Positions 16,607 to 25,658 of a stretch of DNA of 64,000 nt are shown piece by piece. The notes beneath the pieces are model-generated. The model was not told where the DNA came from. It made no database searches and saw nothing but the letters and a program-made list of their open reading frames with translations. Each line of letters begins with the position of its first letter. Within the stretch, counting starts at the first letter, position 1. Origin of the DNA: Mucilaginibacter dorajii (GTDB lineage Bacteria > Bacteroidota > Bacteroidia > Sphingobacteriales > Sphingobacteriaceae); assembly GCF_024808255.1 (NCBI RefSeq), contig NZ_JANTYS010000005.1:186001-250000 (forward strand), in the 5' to 3' direction. Position numbers and translations under genes: made by a program.

Positions 16607-17511
16607 TGTTGCAAGTCCTCCGGCCCAAATTTCCACCTCCTGTGCGACCATATCCAATATTGCGGTTCCCGCCTGATCATGCTATCCAGGTATTGCACAT
16701 GCATATCTGTAATTTCGTGTTCGGCAGTTTCTTTGGGGGTTTCCGTAAGCGGTATTAAAGTATAAGTATAATAGCCGCGTTTAACCCTTTTCATATCGTA
16801 AAAAACAACAGCGGCATCAATGGTTTTGGCTATTTTTTCGATACCTAAAAACACAGCTGTTGGCTGGTTTAAAAAATCAGTAAAGTAATTAACTTCGTGC
16901 CTTACCGGGGTTTGATCGCCAACCAATACGCTTACAGTTAACTCTTTCCTGTACTCCACCATTTTACGCAACGTTTGTTTCATGGCTACAGGCTGCCCAC
17001 CAAAGCGGGAACGGATCTTGATAAAAAAATCATCAAACATTTCGTTCGATAAAGGTTTATACACGATCATGAAACGTTTATCGGTAACAAAATTGAAATT
17101 GAGTGCCGCCATTTCCCAATTGCAATAGTGACCGGCTACCGCGATAATGCTTTTGCCTTTTGCAAAATACTCATGAACCAGTTCGGAGTTGGTGGCCACT
17201 ACCCTTTTTTGAATTTGCTTTTCAGATACGGTGATCATTTTTACCGTCTCTACAATCAAATCGGCAAGGTATCGATAATATTTGCGCTCAATTTGCCGGC
17301 GTTCCTGTACAGATTTTTCGGGGAAGGCATTTGCCAGGTTTTGCTGCACTACAGCCCGGCGGTAATGTACTATGTAGTAGATCACCACAAACAGCACATC
17401 AGAAATAAGGTATAAAAACCAAAAGGGCAATAACGATGTGAGGTATAAAAATACAATCCCCAACCTTAAAAGACCCTTTTTTAACATTATTTTAACCAAT
17501 TTTGACCACAA
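16603..17511 (-). CDS. LpxL/HtrB-like lysophospholipid acyltransferase
   Basis: A 302-residue inner-membrane acyltransferase of the lipid A late-acyltransferase family. An N-terminal hydrophobic segment (LGIVFLYLTSLLPFWFLYLISDVLFVVIYYIVHYRR) is followed by RRAVVQQNLANAFPEKS and the catalytic HX4E box HYCNWE. Later motifs are KPLSNEMFDDFF and RREPQYWIWSHRRWK. It probably acylates lipid A. Its start may be 17511 or ATG at 17487. The GT2 gene follows with a 4-bp overlap. Confidence 0.9.
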   Translation of the reverse strand: MWSKLVKIMLKKGLLRLGIVFLYLTSLLPFWFLYLISDVLFVVIYYIVHYRRAVVQQNLANAFPEKSVQERRQIERKYYRYLADLIVETVKMITVSEKQIQKRVVATNSELVHEYFAKGKSIIAVAGHYCNWEMAALNFNFVTDKRFMIVYKPLSNEMFDDFFIKIRSRFGGQPVAMKQTLRKMVEYRKELTVSVLVGDQTPVRHEVNYFTDFLNQPTAVFLGIEKIAKTIDAAVVFYDMKRVKRGYYTYTLIPLTETPKETAEHEITDMHVQYLDSMIRREPQYWIWSHRRWKFGPEDLQQ

Positions 17512-17522
17512 ACATAAAATAT

Positions 17523-18140
17523 ATGATTGAAAAAGGTGCTGTATTACCTATGTTTTATCTTCCGCCGGTTGAATATTTTGCAAGCTTGAACACTTACAAG
17601 CCTGATATACTGATAGAAAGAGAAGAACATTTCCCTAAGCAAACTTATCGTAACCGGGCCAATATTTACTCGCCCGAAGGGATTCTTACACTGGTTGTGC
17701 CGGTGGTTAAAGGTTCAAAAACGCATACCAAAATTAAAGATGTTAAAATAAGCTACGACTTTCGCTGGCAGCGCATACACTGGCAAAGCCTGGAAGCTTG
17801 TTATCGGCGGTCGGCCTATTTTGAGTATTATGAGGATGATTTTGCCACGTTTTATGACAAACAGAAACAAACAACCTTCCTGTTTGATTTTAACGAAGAG
17901 CTACTGCAGCTGTTACTTAAATTCACCAAAATAAAGGCAGAGATTAAGTATACTGATGAATATCATGCCAAGTATCCGTCGGTACCGGATTTCAGGGCGA
18001 GCATCCACCCAAAAAAAGAATCAGAATTACAACAAAAACCTTATTTTCAGGTTTTTGAAGAGCGGAAAGGTTTCCTGAAAAATCTGAGCATTGTCGACCT
18101 GCTTTTTAACCAGGGTCCGCAAAGCATAAATTATTTATAA
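17523..18140 (+). CDS. WbqC-like family protein
   Basis: A 205-residue WbqC-family protein. ATG at 17523 is preferred to the upstream TTG at 17502, which overlaps the divergent gene. MFYLPPVEYFASLN, NRANIYSPEGILTLVVPV, SYDFRWQRIHWQSLEACYRRSAYFEYYEDDF and LSIVDLLFNQGPQSINYL are family motifs. WbqC genes lie in O-antigen loci elsewhere, but the activity is unknown. The TAA stop abuts the ATG of corA, so the two are one operon. Confidence 0.88.
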   Translation: MIEKGAVLPMFYLPPVEYFASLNTYKPDILIEREEHFPKQTYRNRANIYSPEGILTLVVPVVKGSKTHTKIKDVKISYDFRWQRIHWQSLEACYRRSAYFEYYEDDFATFYDKQKQTTFLFDFNEELLQLLLKFTKIKAEIKYTDEYHAKYPSVPDFRASIHPKKESELQQKPYFQVFEERKGFLKNLSIVDLLFNQGPQSINYL

Positions 18141-19265
18141 ATGAACAACATTATAAAAAGGGTAAAATATGACGCGCGCAGGCACAGCGGTAATGTAGGT
18201 GATCGTCCGGGGCTTGTTGTAGTGCCTGAGGGCGCTTTAAAGCCGCATATAGCCATGTTTAGCTATAATAAGGATGAACTGATCACGTCTGAAGGTAAAG
18301 ACATTAAAGTGATCCTGTCGCAGCTTAAAAAATGTGATAACCATACCCATTGGATCAAAATCAATGGTTTGGGCGATGCCGGCTTGATTGAGCAAATTGG
18401 CGAGCATTTAAAAATTAACCCCTTGGTATTAGAGGATATTGCCAACATTCATCAAAGGCCCAAGTTTGATGAGTATGAGGACTATGCCTTTAGTACCAGC
18501 CGTATTGTGCATTTTAATGACGAAGATGAGCTGATCAACCACCAATTTTCAGCAATCATAAAAGATAATATCATCATCAGTTTTGAGGAAGACCACGTAG
18601 AATGTTTTGAAGCTGTAAAAGCCCGCTTAAAAGCAGGCAAAGGAGCTATACGCACCGCGGGCCCTGGTTATATGTGCTACGCTCTTACGGATACCATTAT
18701 TGATACCTACTTTATACTATTGGCCAAAATTGGCGATAAGTTAGACGCCATTGAAGATAAGGTTTACACCGATGCCGATAAAAGCATCATGTTTAACTCG
18801 CAGCAAATTAAGCGTACGTTGATCATCATCCGCAGGGCAAGCTGGCCCGAGCGGGATAAGATTAATGACATGATCAGGTCTGAAAGTCCGCTGATTACGC
18901 CCGAGGTAAAACTGTTTTTACGTGATGCTTATGACCATTGCATCCAGGCTATGGATCTGATAGAAAACTATAAAGAGGTAACTTCGAGTATCATCGATTT
19001 GTACTTATCCATGGTAAGCAACCGCATGAACGAAATCATGAAGGTGCTAACCATTATATCGGTAATCTTTATCCCCCTCACCTTTATTGCCGGCATTTAC
19101 GGAATGAATTTTGCCCACCAGGATGATAAAGGCCACATTCTTCACAATAACATCCCCGAGCTTTACTGGCCAAATGGTTATCCGTTCGCCTTAATGTTAA
19201 TGTTATCTATCGCGGTTGCCCTGGTAGTTGTATTTTGGAAAAAAGGATGGTTTAATAGATTGTAG
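18141..19265 (+). CDS. corA: CorA-type magnesium/cobalt transporter
   Basis: A 374-residue pentameric divalent-cation channel. The cytoplasmic domain (about residues 30-290) includes HWIKINGLGDAGLIEQIGEHLKINPLVLEDIANIHQRPKFDEYEDYAF. Two C-terminal helices carry the signature GMN in FIPLTFIAGIYGMNFAH and end in a basic tail, as expected. It begins on the base after the WbqC-like stop. A dispersed repeat follows the gene, and msrA converges on it. Confidence 0.93.
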   Translation: MNNIIKRVKYDARRHSGNVGDRPGLVVVPEGALKPHIAMFSYNKDELITSEGKDIKVILSQLKKCDNHTHWIKINGLGDAGLIEQIGEHLKINPLVLEDIANIHQRPKFDEYEDYAFSTSRIVHFNDEDELINHQFSAIIKDNIIISFEEDHVECFEAVKARLKAGKGAIRTAGPGYMCYALTDTIIDTYFILLAKIGDKLDAIEDKVYTDADKSIMFNSQQIKRTLIIIRRASWPERDKINDMIRSESPLITPEVKLFLRDAYDHCIQAMDLIENYKEVTSSIIDLYLSMVSNRMNEIMKVLTIISVIFIPLTFIAGIYGMNFAHQDDKGHILHNNIPELYWPNGYPFALMLMLSIAVALVVVFWKKGWFNRL

Positions 19266-19355
19266 GCCCCTCTAAATCTCCCCTGAAGGGGAGACTTTAA
19301 AAAAAACATAATTTCTCGTTTAAGCCCTACCCTTTAGGGGAGGGTTGGGTGGGGC
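19266..19355. repeat. inverted repeat between corA and msrA
   Basis: GCCCCTCTAAATCTCCCC (from 19266) pairs imperfectly with GGGGAGGGTTGGGTGGGGC (ending 19355), and each side has its own CTCCCCTGAAGGGGAG-like dyad. It lies between convergent genes, so it may terminate both. The right arm overlaps the msrA 3' end. The elements at 22896 and 54061 are similar in design. Confidence 0.65.
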
Positions 19356-20005
19356 TTAAACTCCGGTTTAAGATCGGCTGCCATCGCTTTTCTGAATTTC
19401 ATCACTTTGGGTGTCGAAACTGATTCGATATAAGGCTGATCAAGATGGGTTTTATAATAACCCTGGTGATAGTTTTCGGCAGCATAAAATACTGTAAAAG
19501 GTACTACCTGCGTAACTATGGGGTTATTGTAATGCTTTGATTCGTTTACCTTTTTAATGGTAGCCAGCAGCGTGTTCTTTTCCTCTGGTGTACGATAAAA
19601 AGCAATGGAACGGTAATCGGTACCTTCATCAGGTCCCTGGCGGTTAAGCGTGGTTGGATCGTGGGCAAAAAAGAAAGCATCGGCAATGGTAGCGTAGCTG
19701 ATCACTTTAGGATTGTAATAGATCTGTACTGTTTCGGCATGATTGGTGGCACGGGAACTCACCTCTTCATATGTCGGGTTTTTAGTATTGCCGCCAGCAT
19801 AACCCGAAACTACTTTATTAACTCCCTTAAGTTCAGACATGGCCTCGCTCATGCTCCAGAAACAGCCGCCGCCAAATGTAGCAACCGCCTCACCTGCCTT
19901 AACTTTAGGTAGCGGTGCCATGGCATCACCACCACCTGAAGCCTGTCCGTTTGCGCAGCCAACAAATAAGAACATCCCTGCGATATACAAAATTAGCTTG
20001 TTCAT
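19334..20005 (-). CDS. msrA: peptide methionine-S-sulfoxide reductase MsrA, lipoprotein form
   Basis: MsrA reduces the S form of methionine sulfoxide in oxidised proteins. The 223-residue protein has a lipoprotein signal ending FVGC (Cys17), so it probably acts in the periplasm. The catalytic Cys48 is in TFGGGCFWSMSEAM, followed by VSGYAGGNTKNPTYEEVSS, HAETVQIYYNP and AENYHQGYYKTHLDQPYI. The last residues (KPHPTLP) are encoded by the intergenic inverted repeat that begins downstream, so the normal C-terminus seems to have been replaced or extended by it. It is not fused to MsrB. Confidence 0.94.
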   Translation of the reverse strand: MNKLILYIAGMFLFVGCANGQASGGGDAMAPLPKVKAGEAVATFGGGCFWSMSEAMSELKGVNKVVSGYAGGNTKNPTYEEVSSRATNHAETVQIYYNPKVISYATIADAFFFAHDPTTLNRQGPDEGTDYRSIAFYRTPEEKNTLLATIKKVNESKHYNNPIVTQVVPFTVFYAAENYHQGYYKTHLDQPYIESVSTPKVMKFRKAMAADLKPEFKPHPTLP

Positions 20006-20077
20006 AATCTTTTCTGTGTTTAGACGAATTTACGAAGCAAACCTTACAGCAGATGGTCAGTAAAAAGCAATCTTAAT

Positions 20078-20341
20078 TTACCGTAGTTTAGGGCTGCTAC
20101 CCCCACCCTGTTTAAGTGATTTTTTAACCATGAACAGAATCTCGCTCAAGCCGTTTGTTTTGATCTCGAAAACAGTGGAGAGCATCATACCCATCTTATC
20201 TTTGGTAAAACCTTTACCTGCCATCCATTCCAGGTAGCTGATAGGGATATCCGCAATAATAGTGCCCTTATACTTGCCATAAGGCATAGGCGTTTGCACA
20301 ATGTCTATCAAAATTTGGGGATCGGGTTGTATGTTTTGCAC
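20078..20341 (-). CDS. DUF3820 family protein
   Basis: An 87-residue protein starting at GTG 20341. TPMPYGKYKGTIIADIPISYLEWMAGKGF is the DUF3820 core (M.FGKyKG..i.dlP..YL.W....g), which is also found beside exonuclease domains. The C-terminal KQGGGSSPKLR is low complexity. Its function is unknown. It lies between msrA and an MFS gene on the same strand with short gaps. Confidence 0.85.
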   Translation of the reverse strand: MQNIQPDPQILIDIVQTPMPYGKYKGTIIADIPISYLEWMAGKGFTKDKMGMMLSTVFEIKTNGLSEILFMVKKSLKQGGGSSPKLR

Positions 20342-20365
20342 AGCGGTAAAAGTAGCTGATTTAAA

Positions 20366-21538
20366 TCAGGAAGGTATAACTTCCGGTTGTTTGTTTTCTT
20401 TAAGCTGAAACACCAATATGATGATAAGCGCGCCAAAGCAGGCAACGATTCCAAAGGCCCAACGTAACCCTATAGCCTGCGCAATAAAACCAACAGTTGG
20501 GGGGATAACTAAAAACCCAAGATAGCCTACTGTTGATACGGCTGCCAATGCTTGCCCGGTATTCATACTTTGCGATTTACCGGCCATGCTAAATACGAGT
20601 GGCACAATGCATGACACCCCAACGCCAACCATCGCATAGGCGATGTAAGTGGTAATGACATAAGGTAAAATAATACAGAACAACAAGCCACTGGTGATAA
20701 GGATACCACTTAGCATCAGTACTTTTTTAATACCGGCAGATGCCACCAGTTTATCTCCGGTAAAACGCCCCAGCGTCATGGCAACCATGTACACCACAAA
20801 TGCAGCCGTGGCTGCGGATTTTGAAGGATGTACAACTTTTTGAAAATAGATAGCGCTCCAATCGTACATGGTGTTTTCACAGGCCATGGACGCAAAGCAT
20901 ATCAGCGCGAACTTGATCAGGTACTTATCGGGCAACCTAAAACCCGCAGTACTTGAAGTAACTGCCGGTTTTTCATCGTATATGTACGGATAAAAAATGG
21001 CTGTGATTATCAGCATAGCTATCCCTACCATCAATAAATGCCATGAGGTAGCCACATTAAACGATACCATTAAATACCCTACTGCCGCCCCTGCAAACCC
21101 GGCAATGCTCCAGATGCCGTGAAAAGTCACCATGATTGGCTTATCGTAAAAAACCTGGATGCTCACGGCCTGCGCATTGGTGGATAGATTATAAATATTA
21201 CGAGCTGAGCCAAAAAAGAACAACAGGATAACCAATTGCCACACATAGGTGGTAAAGCCCGGGAGGCATAACAGTAAATTAAAGGCTATAACGCCAACCA
21301 GCATAATCCGTTTGCTGCTAAAGTGCCTAAGCATTTTTGCCGTTATAGGTATGGTGAGCATTAAACCTATTGGCAATGCAAATAAAACAGCCCCTAACTG
21401 CGCTTCATTTAAATGTAAATGCTGTTGTATTGATGGGATACGCGAAGCCCAGGACGAATAACCGAAGCCCGAAATAAAGAAGAAGACTCCGCATGCAAAT
21501 CTCAATCTTGATGGGCTGGGAACAGTGGCATTATCCAT
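20366..21538 (-). CDS. MFS transporter
   Basis: A 390-residue, 12-helix major facilitator. The start MDNATVPSPSRLRFACGVFFFISGFGYSSWASRIPSIQ and HLNEAQLGAVLFALPIGLMLTIPITAKMLRHFSSKRIML match the sugar/FucP-YbjJ-like branch, in which the first cytoplasmic loop follows helix 2. The substrate is not evident. The next gene upstream (21732, DACNV/DAC-like) is divergent. Confidence 0.88.
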   Translation of the reverse strand: MDNATVPSPSRLRFACGVFFFISGFGYSSWASRIPSIQQHLHLNEAQLGAVLFALPIGLMLTIPITAKMLRHFSSKRIMLVGVIAFNLLLCLPGFTTYVWQLVILLFFFGSARNIYNLSTNAQAVSIQVFYDKPIMVTFHGIWSIAGFAGAAVGYLMVSFNVATSWHLLMVGIAMLIITAIFYPYIYDEKPAVTSSTAGFRLPDKYLIKFALICFASMACENTMYDWSAIYFQKVVHPSKSAATAAFVVYMVAMTLGRFTGDKLVASAGIKKVLMLSGILITSGLLFCIILPYVITTYIAYAMVGVGVSCIVPLVFSMAGKSQSMNTGQALAAVSTVGYLGFLVIPPTVGFIAQAIGLRWAFGIVACFGALIIILVFQLKENKQPEVIPS

Positions 21539-21646
21539 GCCGCAAAAGTAAAAAATAAATCACTTGCCGATGCCCCTTTTACAATGCGGGCCAGCGTTTG
21601 GAATATGTGTATCAATTATCGGCTAATTGCAATTTTGAGGCATTTG

Positions 21647-21678
21647 TTTGGGATGCCAATATTTATGGCTTATTTTTG
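21647..21678 (+). promoter_or_regulatory. Bacteroidota sigma-ABfr-type promoter of the DACNV/DAC-like gene
   Basis: TTTG at 21647-21650 is followed after 20 bp by TATTTTTG (21671-21678). This matches the -33 TTTG / -7 TAnnTTTG arrangement at good spacing, and it leaves a leader of roughly 45 nt before ATG 21732. It is the best promoter match I found in the window. Confidence 0.65.
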
Positions 21679-21731
21679 ATAGGGACAAATCATAAAAAGG
21701 GCATACAGCCCCGGTACGTTTAAAAGAAATA

Positions 21732-22892
21732 ATGAAAACAAAAAGCTTATCAGCTGAACCAACATACAAAGCCGCGCGTAATGTAGCCCCTACATTGGAG
21801 CGTCATTTTAAATATTTCCATTCTTTGGTTAATTCCGAAAGTGCGGCCGATTTTTCGGCCCCTACACCGGATATCGCCACTATTGAAACCATTATAGATA
21901 TTTCATTTTGGGCCAGCCTACGCCGCGAGGAAGGTTATTCGCCAAAATTCACCCTGGCTTTTTTACCGCCGGAGAGTGCAGGTCAACCTTTACTATTTGG
22001 CCATAAGATACCATTGGCCCCCAACATCCTTACCAAATTTGCTTCGGCGGTACAACAGCCAGGGATCCATCTGGGTGTTTGGGTTGAGGATGGTGAATTG
22101 TACGTTTGGGGTACTACACTGGCTATCCCCGCCTACTGTTTTGTATTGGAGGTGATTGAACCTGGCCTATTGGTGATTAAACACCGCCGGGTTGATGGCT
22201 TCGGAAAATTCCTGAACATAGCCATTTTAAAGGGCGATGAGATAAAAGTGGTAGATGAGCAGGGTTCTTCGCTGTCCGACTGCCCTACTATTCTTACTTC
22301 GATGCTCGATTTTACGCTTCCATCATTATGGAATGATCCTGTGAATGTACTGGTACAGCTTGCGGCATCAATGCAGGCCCACAAACGCGGGGGAATCCTA
22401 TTAGTAGTACCGGCGGGTAACGACGACTGGATGGAATCCATTATTTCGCCTATTTCCTACCCCGTTTCTCCGGCATTCTCGGGCCTTACCGATCTGATGA
22501 TCCATGAGGGTATCGAAAAATACCACACGTCGTGGCAGGAAAAGCTTCGTCGTGCTGTTGATACCATAGGGGGGTTAACTTCCATTGATGGTGCTACCGT
22601 GATCAATGATAAACACGAGCTGCTTGCTTTCGGCGCTAAAATAGGCCGCTCGTCAAAAAGTACGCGTGTAGAAGAGATCATTGTTACCGAACCTATTGTT
22701 GGCTGCTCTACCAAGGTTATACATCCGGCACAAAATGGCGGTACCAGGCATTTATCGGCGGCTCAGTTTGTGTACGACCAAAAGGATGCCATTGCGTTAG
22801 TAGCCTCGCAAGATGGCCGGTTTACAGTTTTTGCATGGTCGCCAATTGTGAATATGGTACATGCGCATCAGATAGATATATTGTTGCTGTAA
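21732..22892 (+). CDS. DACNV-type sensor with DAC/DisA_N-like C-terminal domain
   Basis: A soluble 386-residue protein. The N-terminal part (about 50-230; FWASLRREEGYSPKFTLAFLPP, LGVWVEDGELYVWGT) fits the DACNV probable sensor domain. The C-terminal part carries the two diadenylate-cyclase signatures in order: DGA at residues 286-288 (SIDGATVI) and GGTRHLSA at 336-343, then DAIALVASQDGRFTVFAW. Canonical enzymes have RHR where this one has RHL. It may make or sense a cyclic dinucleotide, but activity is unproven. It has its own promoter and converges on the 865-residue membrane protein. No signal peptide or membrane helix is seen. Confidence 0.75.
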   Translation: MKTKSLSAEPTYKAARNVAPTLERHFKYFHSLVNSESAADFSAPTPDIATIETIIDISFWASLRREEGYSPKFTLAFLPPESAGQPLLFGHKIPLAPNILTKFASAVQQPGIHLGVWVEDGELYVWGTTLAIPAYCFVLEVIEPGLLVIKHRRVDGFGKFLNIAILKGDEIKVVDEQGSSLSDCPTILTSMLDFTLPSLWNDPVNVLVQLAASMQAHKRGGILLVVPAGNDDWMESIISPISYPVSPAFSGLTDLMIHEGIEKYHTSWQEKLRRAVDTIGGLTSIDGATVINDKHELLAFGAKIGRSSKSTRVEEIIVTEPIVGCSTKVIHPAQNGGTRHLSAAQFVYDQKDAIALVASQDGRFTVFAWSPIVNMVHAHQIDILLL

Positions 22893-22895
22893 AGG

Positions 22896-23004
22896 GCCTC
22901 ACCTAAATACTCTCCAAAGGAGAGGACTTTGAAAAAATAGTTTGAATGACTTCTAAAATACGCAAATCAAAAGTCCTCTCCTTTGGAGAGGATTTAGGTG
23001 AGGC
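22896..23004. repeat. near-perfect 35-bp inverted repeat between convergent genes
   Basis: Left arm 22896-22930 begins GCCTCACCTAAATACTCTCC, and right arm 22970-23004 is its near-exact complement. Each arm contains the smaller dyad CTCTCCAAAGGAGAGG. It lies between the stops of two convergent genes and ends 3 bp before one of them, so it probably also terminates transcription both ways. Confidence 0.8.
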
Positions 23005-23007
23005 TTT

Positions 23008-25605
23008 TTAAAACCTCAATCCAATTGAAATATACGGCAAACTGCCTTCTTTTGAAAAGCCCATTACAGCTTCTATAAGAACCAGTTGGGCTGGGATAAT
23101 ATAGATGCCACCACCGTAGCCATCGTGCCATTGGTCTGATTTTTCGCCGGGAATCCATACACGGCCTACATCATTAAAACCGATCACTCCAAAGGAGCCT
23201 GGCAGCAGGTATGATGTAAAGTCCAGTACTTTAAGCCGCAGTTCCAGGTTGTTGTAGGCTATGGATTTGCCTGTGAACCTGTTGGTATGAAATCCCCTGA
23301 AGTTTTGAAAGCCGCCTAATTTCATTTGTTGAAAGTAAGTGGCATTGCCAATGGTTGTTCCTAAACCTGTTCTATCAGCAATTACTAAAACAGAATCTTT
23401 ATCCGGGTTTAAATAGAAGCTAAATTCAGAAAGGATCTGTCCGTAAGTATTATGACTGTCTTTGCTTAATCCCGTAAAACCGCTAAGTGTTGTGCTCCAG
23501 AAAATACCTTTGGTTGGTATAGTAGCTTTGTTACGGGTATCCAGTTGGGCGGTAGTCTTCAGACCTGTATAGATCTTGGTTCCGAAAACATTATCGCCGG
23601 GATGGGCTTGATTATAATCATTCAAAAAACGAGTTGTGTTATTATCCGCCTTGCTGTTGTAATATTGCCCGGCTATGCCCTCGCTAAATTTCCAGTTATC
23701 CTGTGTTTGTTTCAAGGAAACATCGCCATAAATAAAATCGTAACGGTTACGGTAATAGCTGATCTCTTTATCGCCCTTATTTTCAAAAACGGTATTGTTG
23801 CCTAACCCGAAGAAATTACTCAGGTTATGCGGCCCCATAGAGGTGATGTTAACTGATAAGCCATTATTGCCAATTAACTTAGTCCAATCTGCCTTATAAG
23901 TAAGCAGAAATGATTCCCGCCCAAGGTTATAATTTACCAGAAATTCATCTCTGAAGGCATAAGGTTCTTTACGGAAGCCATGTTTCTCGAAGGACAGGCC
24001 GGCAATTAACGAAATACCAAGATCAGGGCTGTAATTAGCCAGGATGATAGGCTCGAACCGGTCAAACTTAAAACTCTTTTTATCATACTCATTTACAGCA
24101 GTATCTGTAGAGGTCCGAATTTTAGCATCTGATGATGAGGGCAGTTTGTTTTGCTGATCTGAACGGTCATAAACAAAAAGATTGCTTCGGTTATGCAGGT
24201 TTTTATCTACATAAAAACTATCTACCCCGTCGCCGCCAATCATACGCACCCTGATTGGCGATGGCGTTGTGCCGATAACCGAAAACTGATCGTCGCCGTC
24301 AAAACCATATAGTCTTACCTCCTCGGTAACATCGGGCTTAAAGGTTCGCTGATAGGTAACTTTATCAATTGTGCCGTCTTTTTTGATCTTATTTAAGATA
24401 ACAGTTAAGTTGCCGCCGGCTTCATTACTAATAGTGAATTTATCTGTTTTATCGCTTGCCGGGATCTCAACATCTTTAGAGATAAACTTATAATACTCCA
24501 GCGCTTGTTTTTGCAGCGTATTGCGGCGGGCTATCATTTTGCCAATGATCTCGGGGCCGGATAACCTGTAGATGGTATCGGGCATGAGCTTTACAGCACT
24601 TTTGATCAGCTCATCGGTTAGCTTGCTTTGCACGTATGCAATTTGCTCTTTCCAATCGTCTTCACTCAAAGCGTTCAAAAAGTAACGGTCAAAATAGCGG
24701 GCATTAAAATTCCACCCGTTGATATCCCTGATCTCGTTACTATAACCCTGAAATTTTGATTTTAACCACTGATGTGCCACTATCCATGGAAATAAACCCG
24801 AGGTTTTATAGTACACCTGGTCACGATCACGCGGTACAGGTTCATAAACAGTTTCGTGCTTTCCGTCAATTTTTTCCCAACGCCATTGGTCTTCATGCCT
24901 GTCCCAATCGCCCAGCAGCATATCTAACAGGCGCGCGCGAAGCACTATTTTTTGGTCAACCCGGTTGTCATTATCGTCCTGGAGTTTCTTTTGTACTTTG
25001 TCAGTGTTGTCGGTTTTCTCGGCATCCAGTGGTTCACGCTCTTCAAACAAAAAAACCTGGTTGGCAAAATCTTTCTGGTATTGCCCCAATGCTGGATCAT
25101 CTGGTACATACACAATACGTGGATTTGAATGCGGGATGCCCAGCGCTTCGGCCAGCGGTGGAACTGTTAAGGCCGAAAAAGGGTGTGCTGCAGATACCTG
25201 GTCTTGCAAAATATCTTTCGCTACAGTTGGCCGTAAATCAACAGGTAAACCTTTTTCGGGATATTTTTGAATGGTTCTTAAAACCCATTGCTGCCCGGTT
25301 GAATCCTGCAGTCGTAATGATTTGGTTTGCTGTCCCCCTCCTTTTTGCAGGATCTTTAAGCCACCTTTTTCTGATGAGATATGAAAGATTTTTAAAGTAA
25401 CCGGCGCCGCCCAAAGCTTGCGGTAATTTTCGCCCAGGAAAAAACGATGGGTACCACTTACCTTATTATAATCGGGTTCGATGGCCAGTTTGATGCTATC
25501 GCCGGCAACCTGCGCTTTGACGCTGATGTTCGATAACAAGCTTATTCCTAACAGAAAAGGGAATGCTTTTTTTAAATACGCTGTGCTAAAGTAAATGTGT
25601 TTCAA
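23008..25605 (-). CDS. outer-membrane barrel (BamA/TamA-like) with N-terminal kinase-like domain
   Basis: An 865-residue exported protein starting at TTG 25605, with a signal peptide over about residues 1-32. The periplasmic part (40-400) has VLRTIQK (108-114), LLGDWDRHEDQW (230-241) and PVPRDRDQ (256-263), an order that resembles the HipA/FAM20-type kinase catalytic DRH and metal-binding motifs. The C-terminal half is rich in alternating strands and ends SKEGSLPYISIGLRF, with a terminal Phe as in surface antigen/Omp85 barrels. LGGFQNFRGFHTNRF corresponds to the BamA VRGF-type segment. The barrel is well supported. The kinase relation is inference. Confidence 0.75.
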   Translation of the reverse strand: MKHIYFSTAYLKKAFPFLLGISLLSNISVKAQVAGDSIKLAIEPDYNKVSGTHRFFLGENYRKLWAAPVTLKIFHISSEKGGLKILQKGGGQQTKSLRLQDSTGQQWVLRTIQKYPEKGLPVDLRPTVAKDILQDQVSAAHPFSALTVPPLAEALGIPHSNPRIVYVPDDPALGQYQKDFANQVFLFEEREPLDAEKTDNTDKVQKKLQDDNDNRVDQKIVLRARLLDMLLGDWDRHEDQWRWEKIDGKHETVYEPVPRDRDQVYYKTSGLFPWIVAHQWLKSKFQGYSNEIRDINGWNFNARYFDRYFLNALSEDDWKEQIAYVQSKLTDELIKSAVKLMPDTIYRLSGPEIIGKMIARRNTLQKQALEYYKFISKDVEIPASDKTDKFTISNEAGGNLTVILNKIKKDGTIDKVTYQRTFKPDVTEEVRLYGFDGDDQFSVIGTTPSPIRVRMIGGDGVDSFYVDKNLHNRSNLFVYDRSDQQNKLPSSSDAKIRTSTDTAVNEYDKKSFKFDRFEPIILANYSPDLGISLIAGLSFEKHGFRKEPYAFRDEFLVNYNLGRESFLLTYKADWTKLIGNNGLSVNITSMGPHNLSNFFGLGNNTVFENKGDKEISYYRNRYDFIYGDVSLKQTQDNWKFSEGIAGQYYNSKADNNTTRFLNDYNQAHPGDNVFGTKIYTGLKTTAQLDTRNKATIPTKGIFWSTTLSGFTGLSKDSHNTYGQILSEFSFYLNPDKDSVLVIADRTGLGTTIGNATYFQQMKLGGFQNFRGFHTNRFTGKSIAYNNLELRLKVLDFTSYLLPGSFGVIGFNDVGRVWIPGEKSDQWHDGYGGGIYIIPAQLVLIEAVMGFSKEGSLPYISIGLRF

Positions 25606-25658
25606 GGCTAAACAACTATGTAATGCATATTACAAAATAGTTTTTATACCTGATAGTT

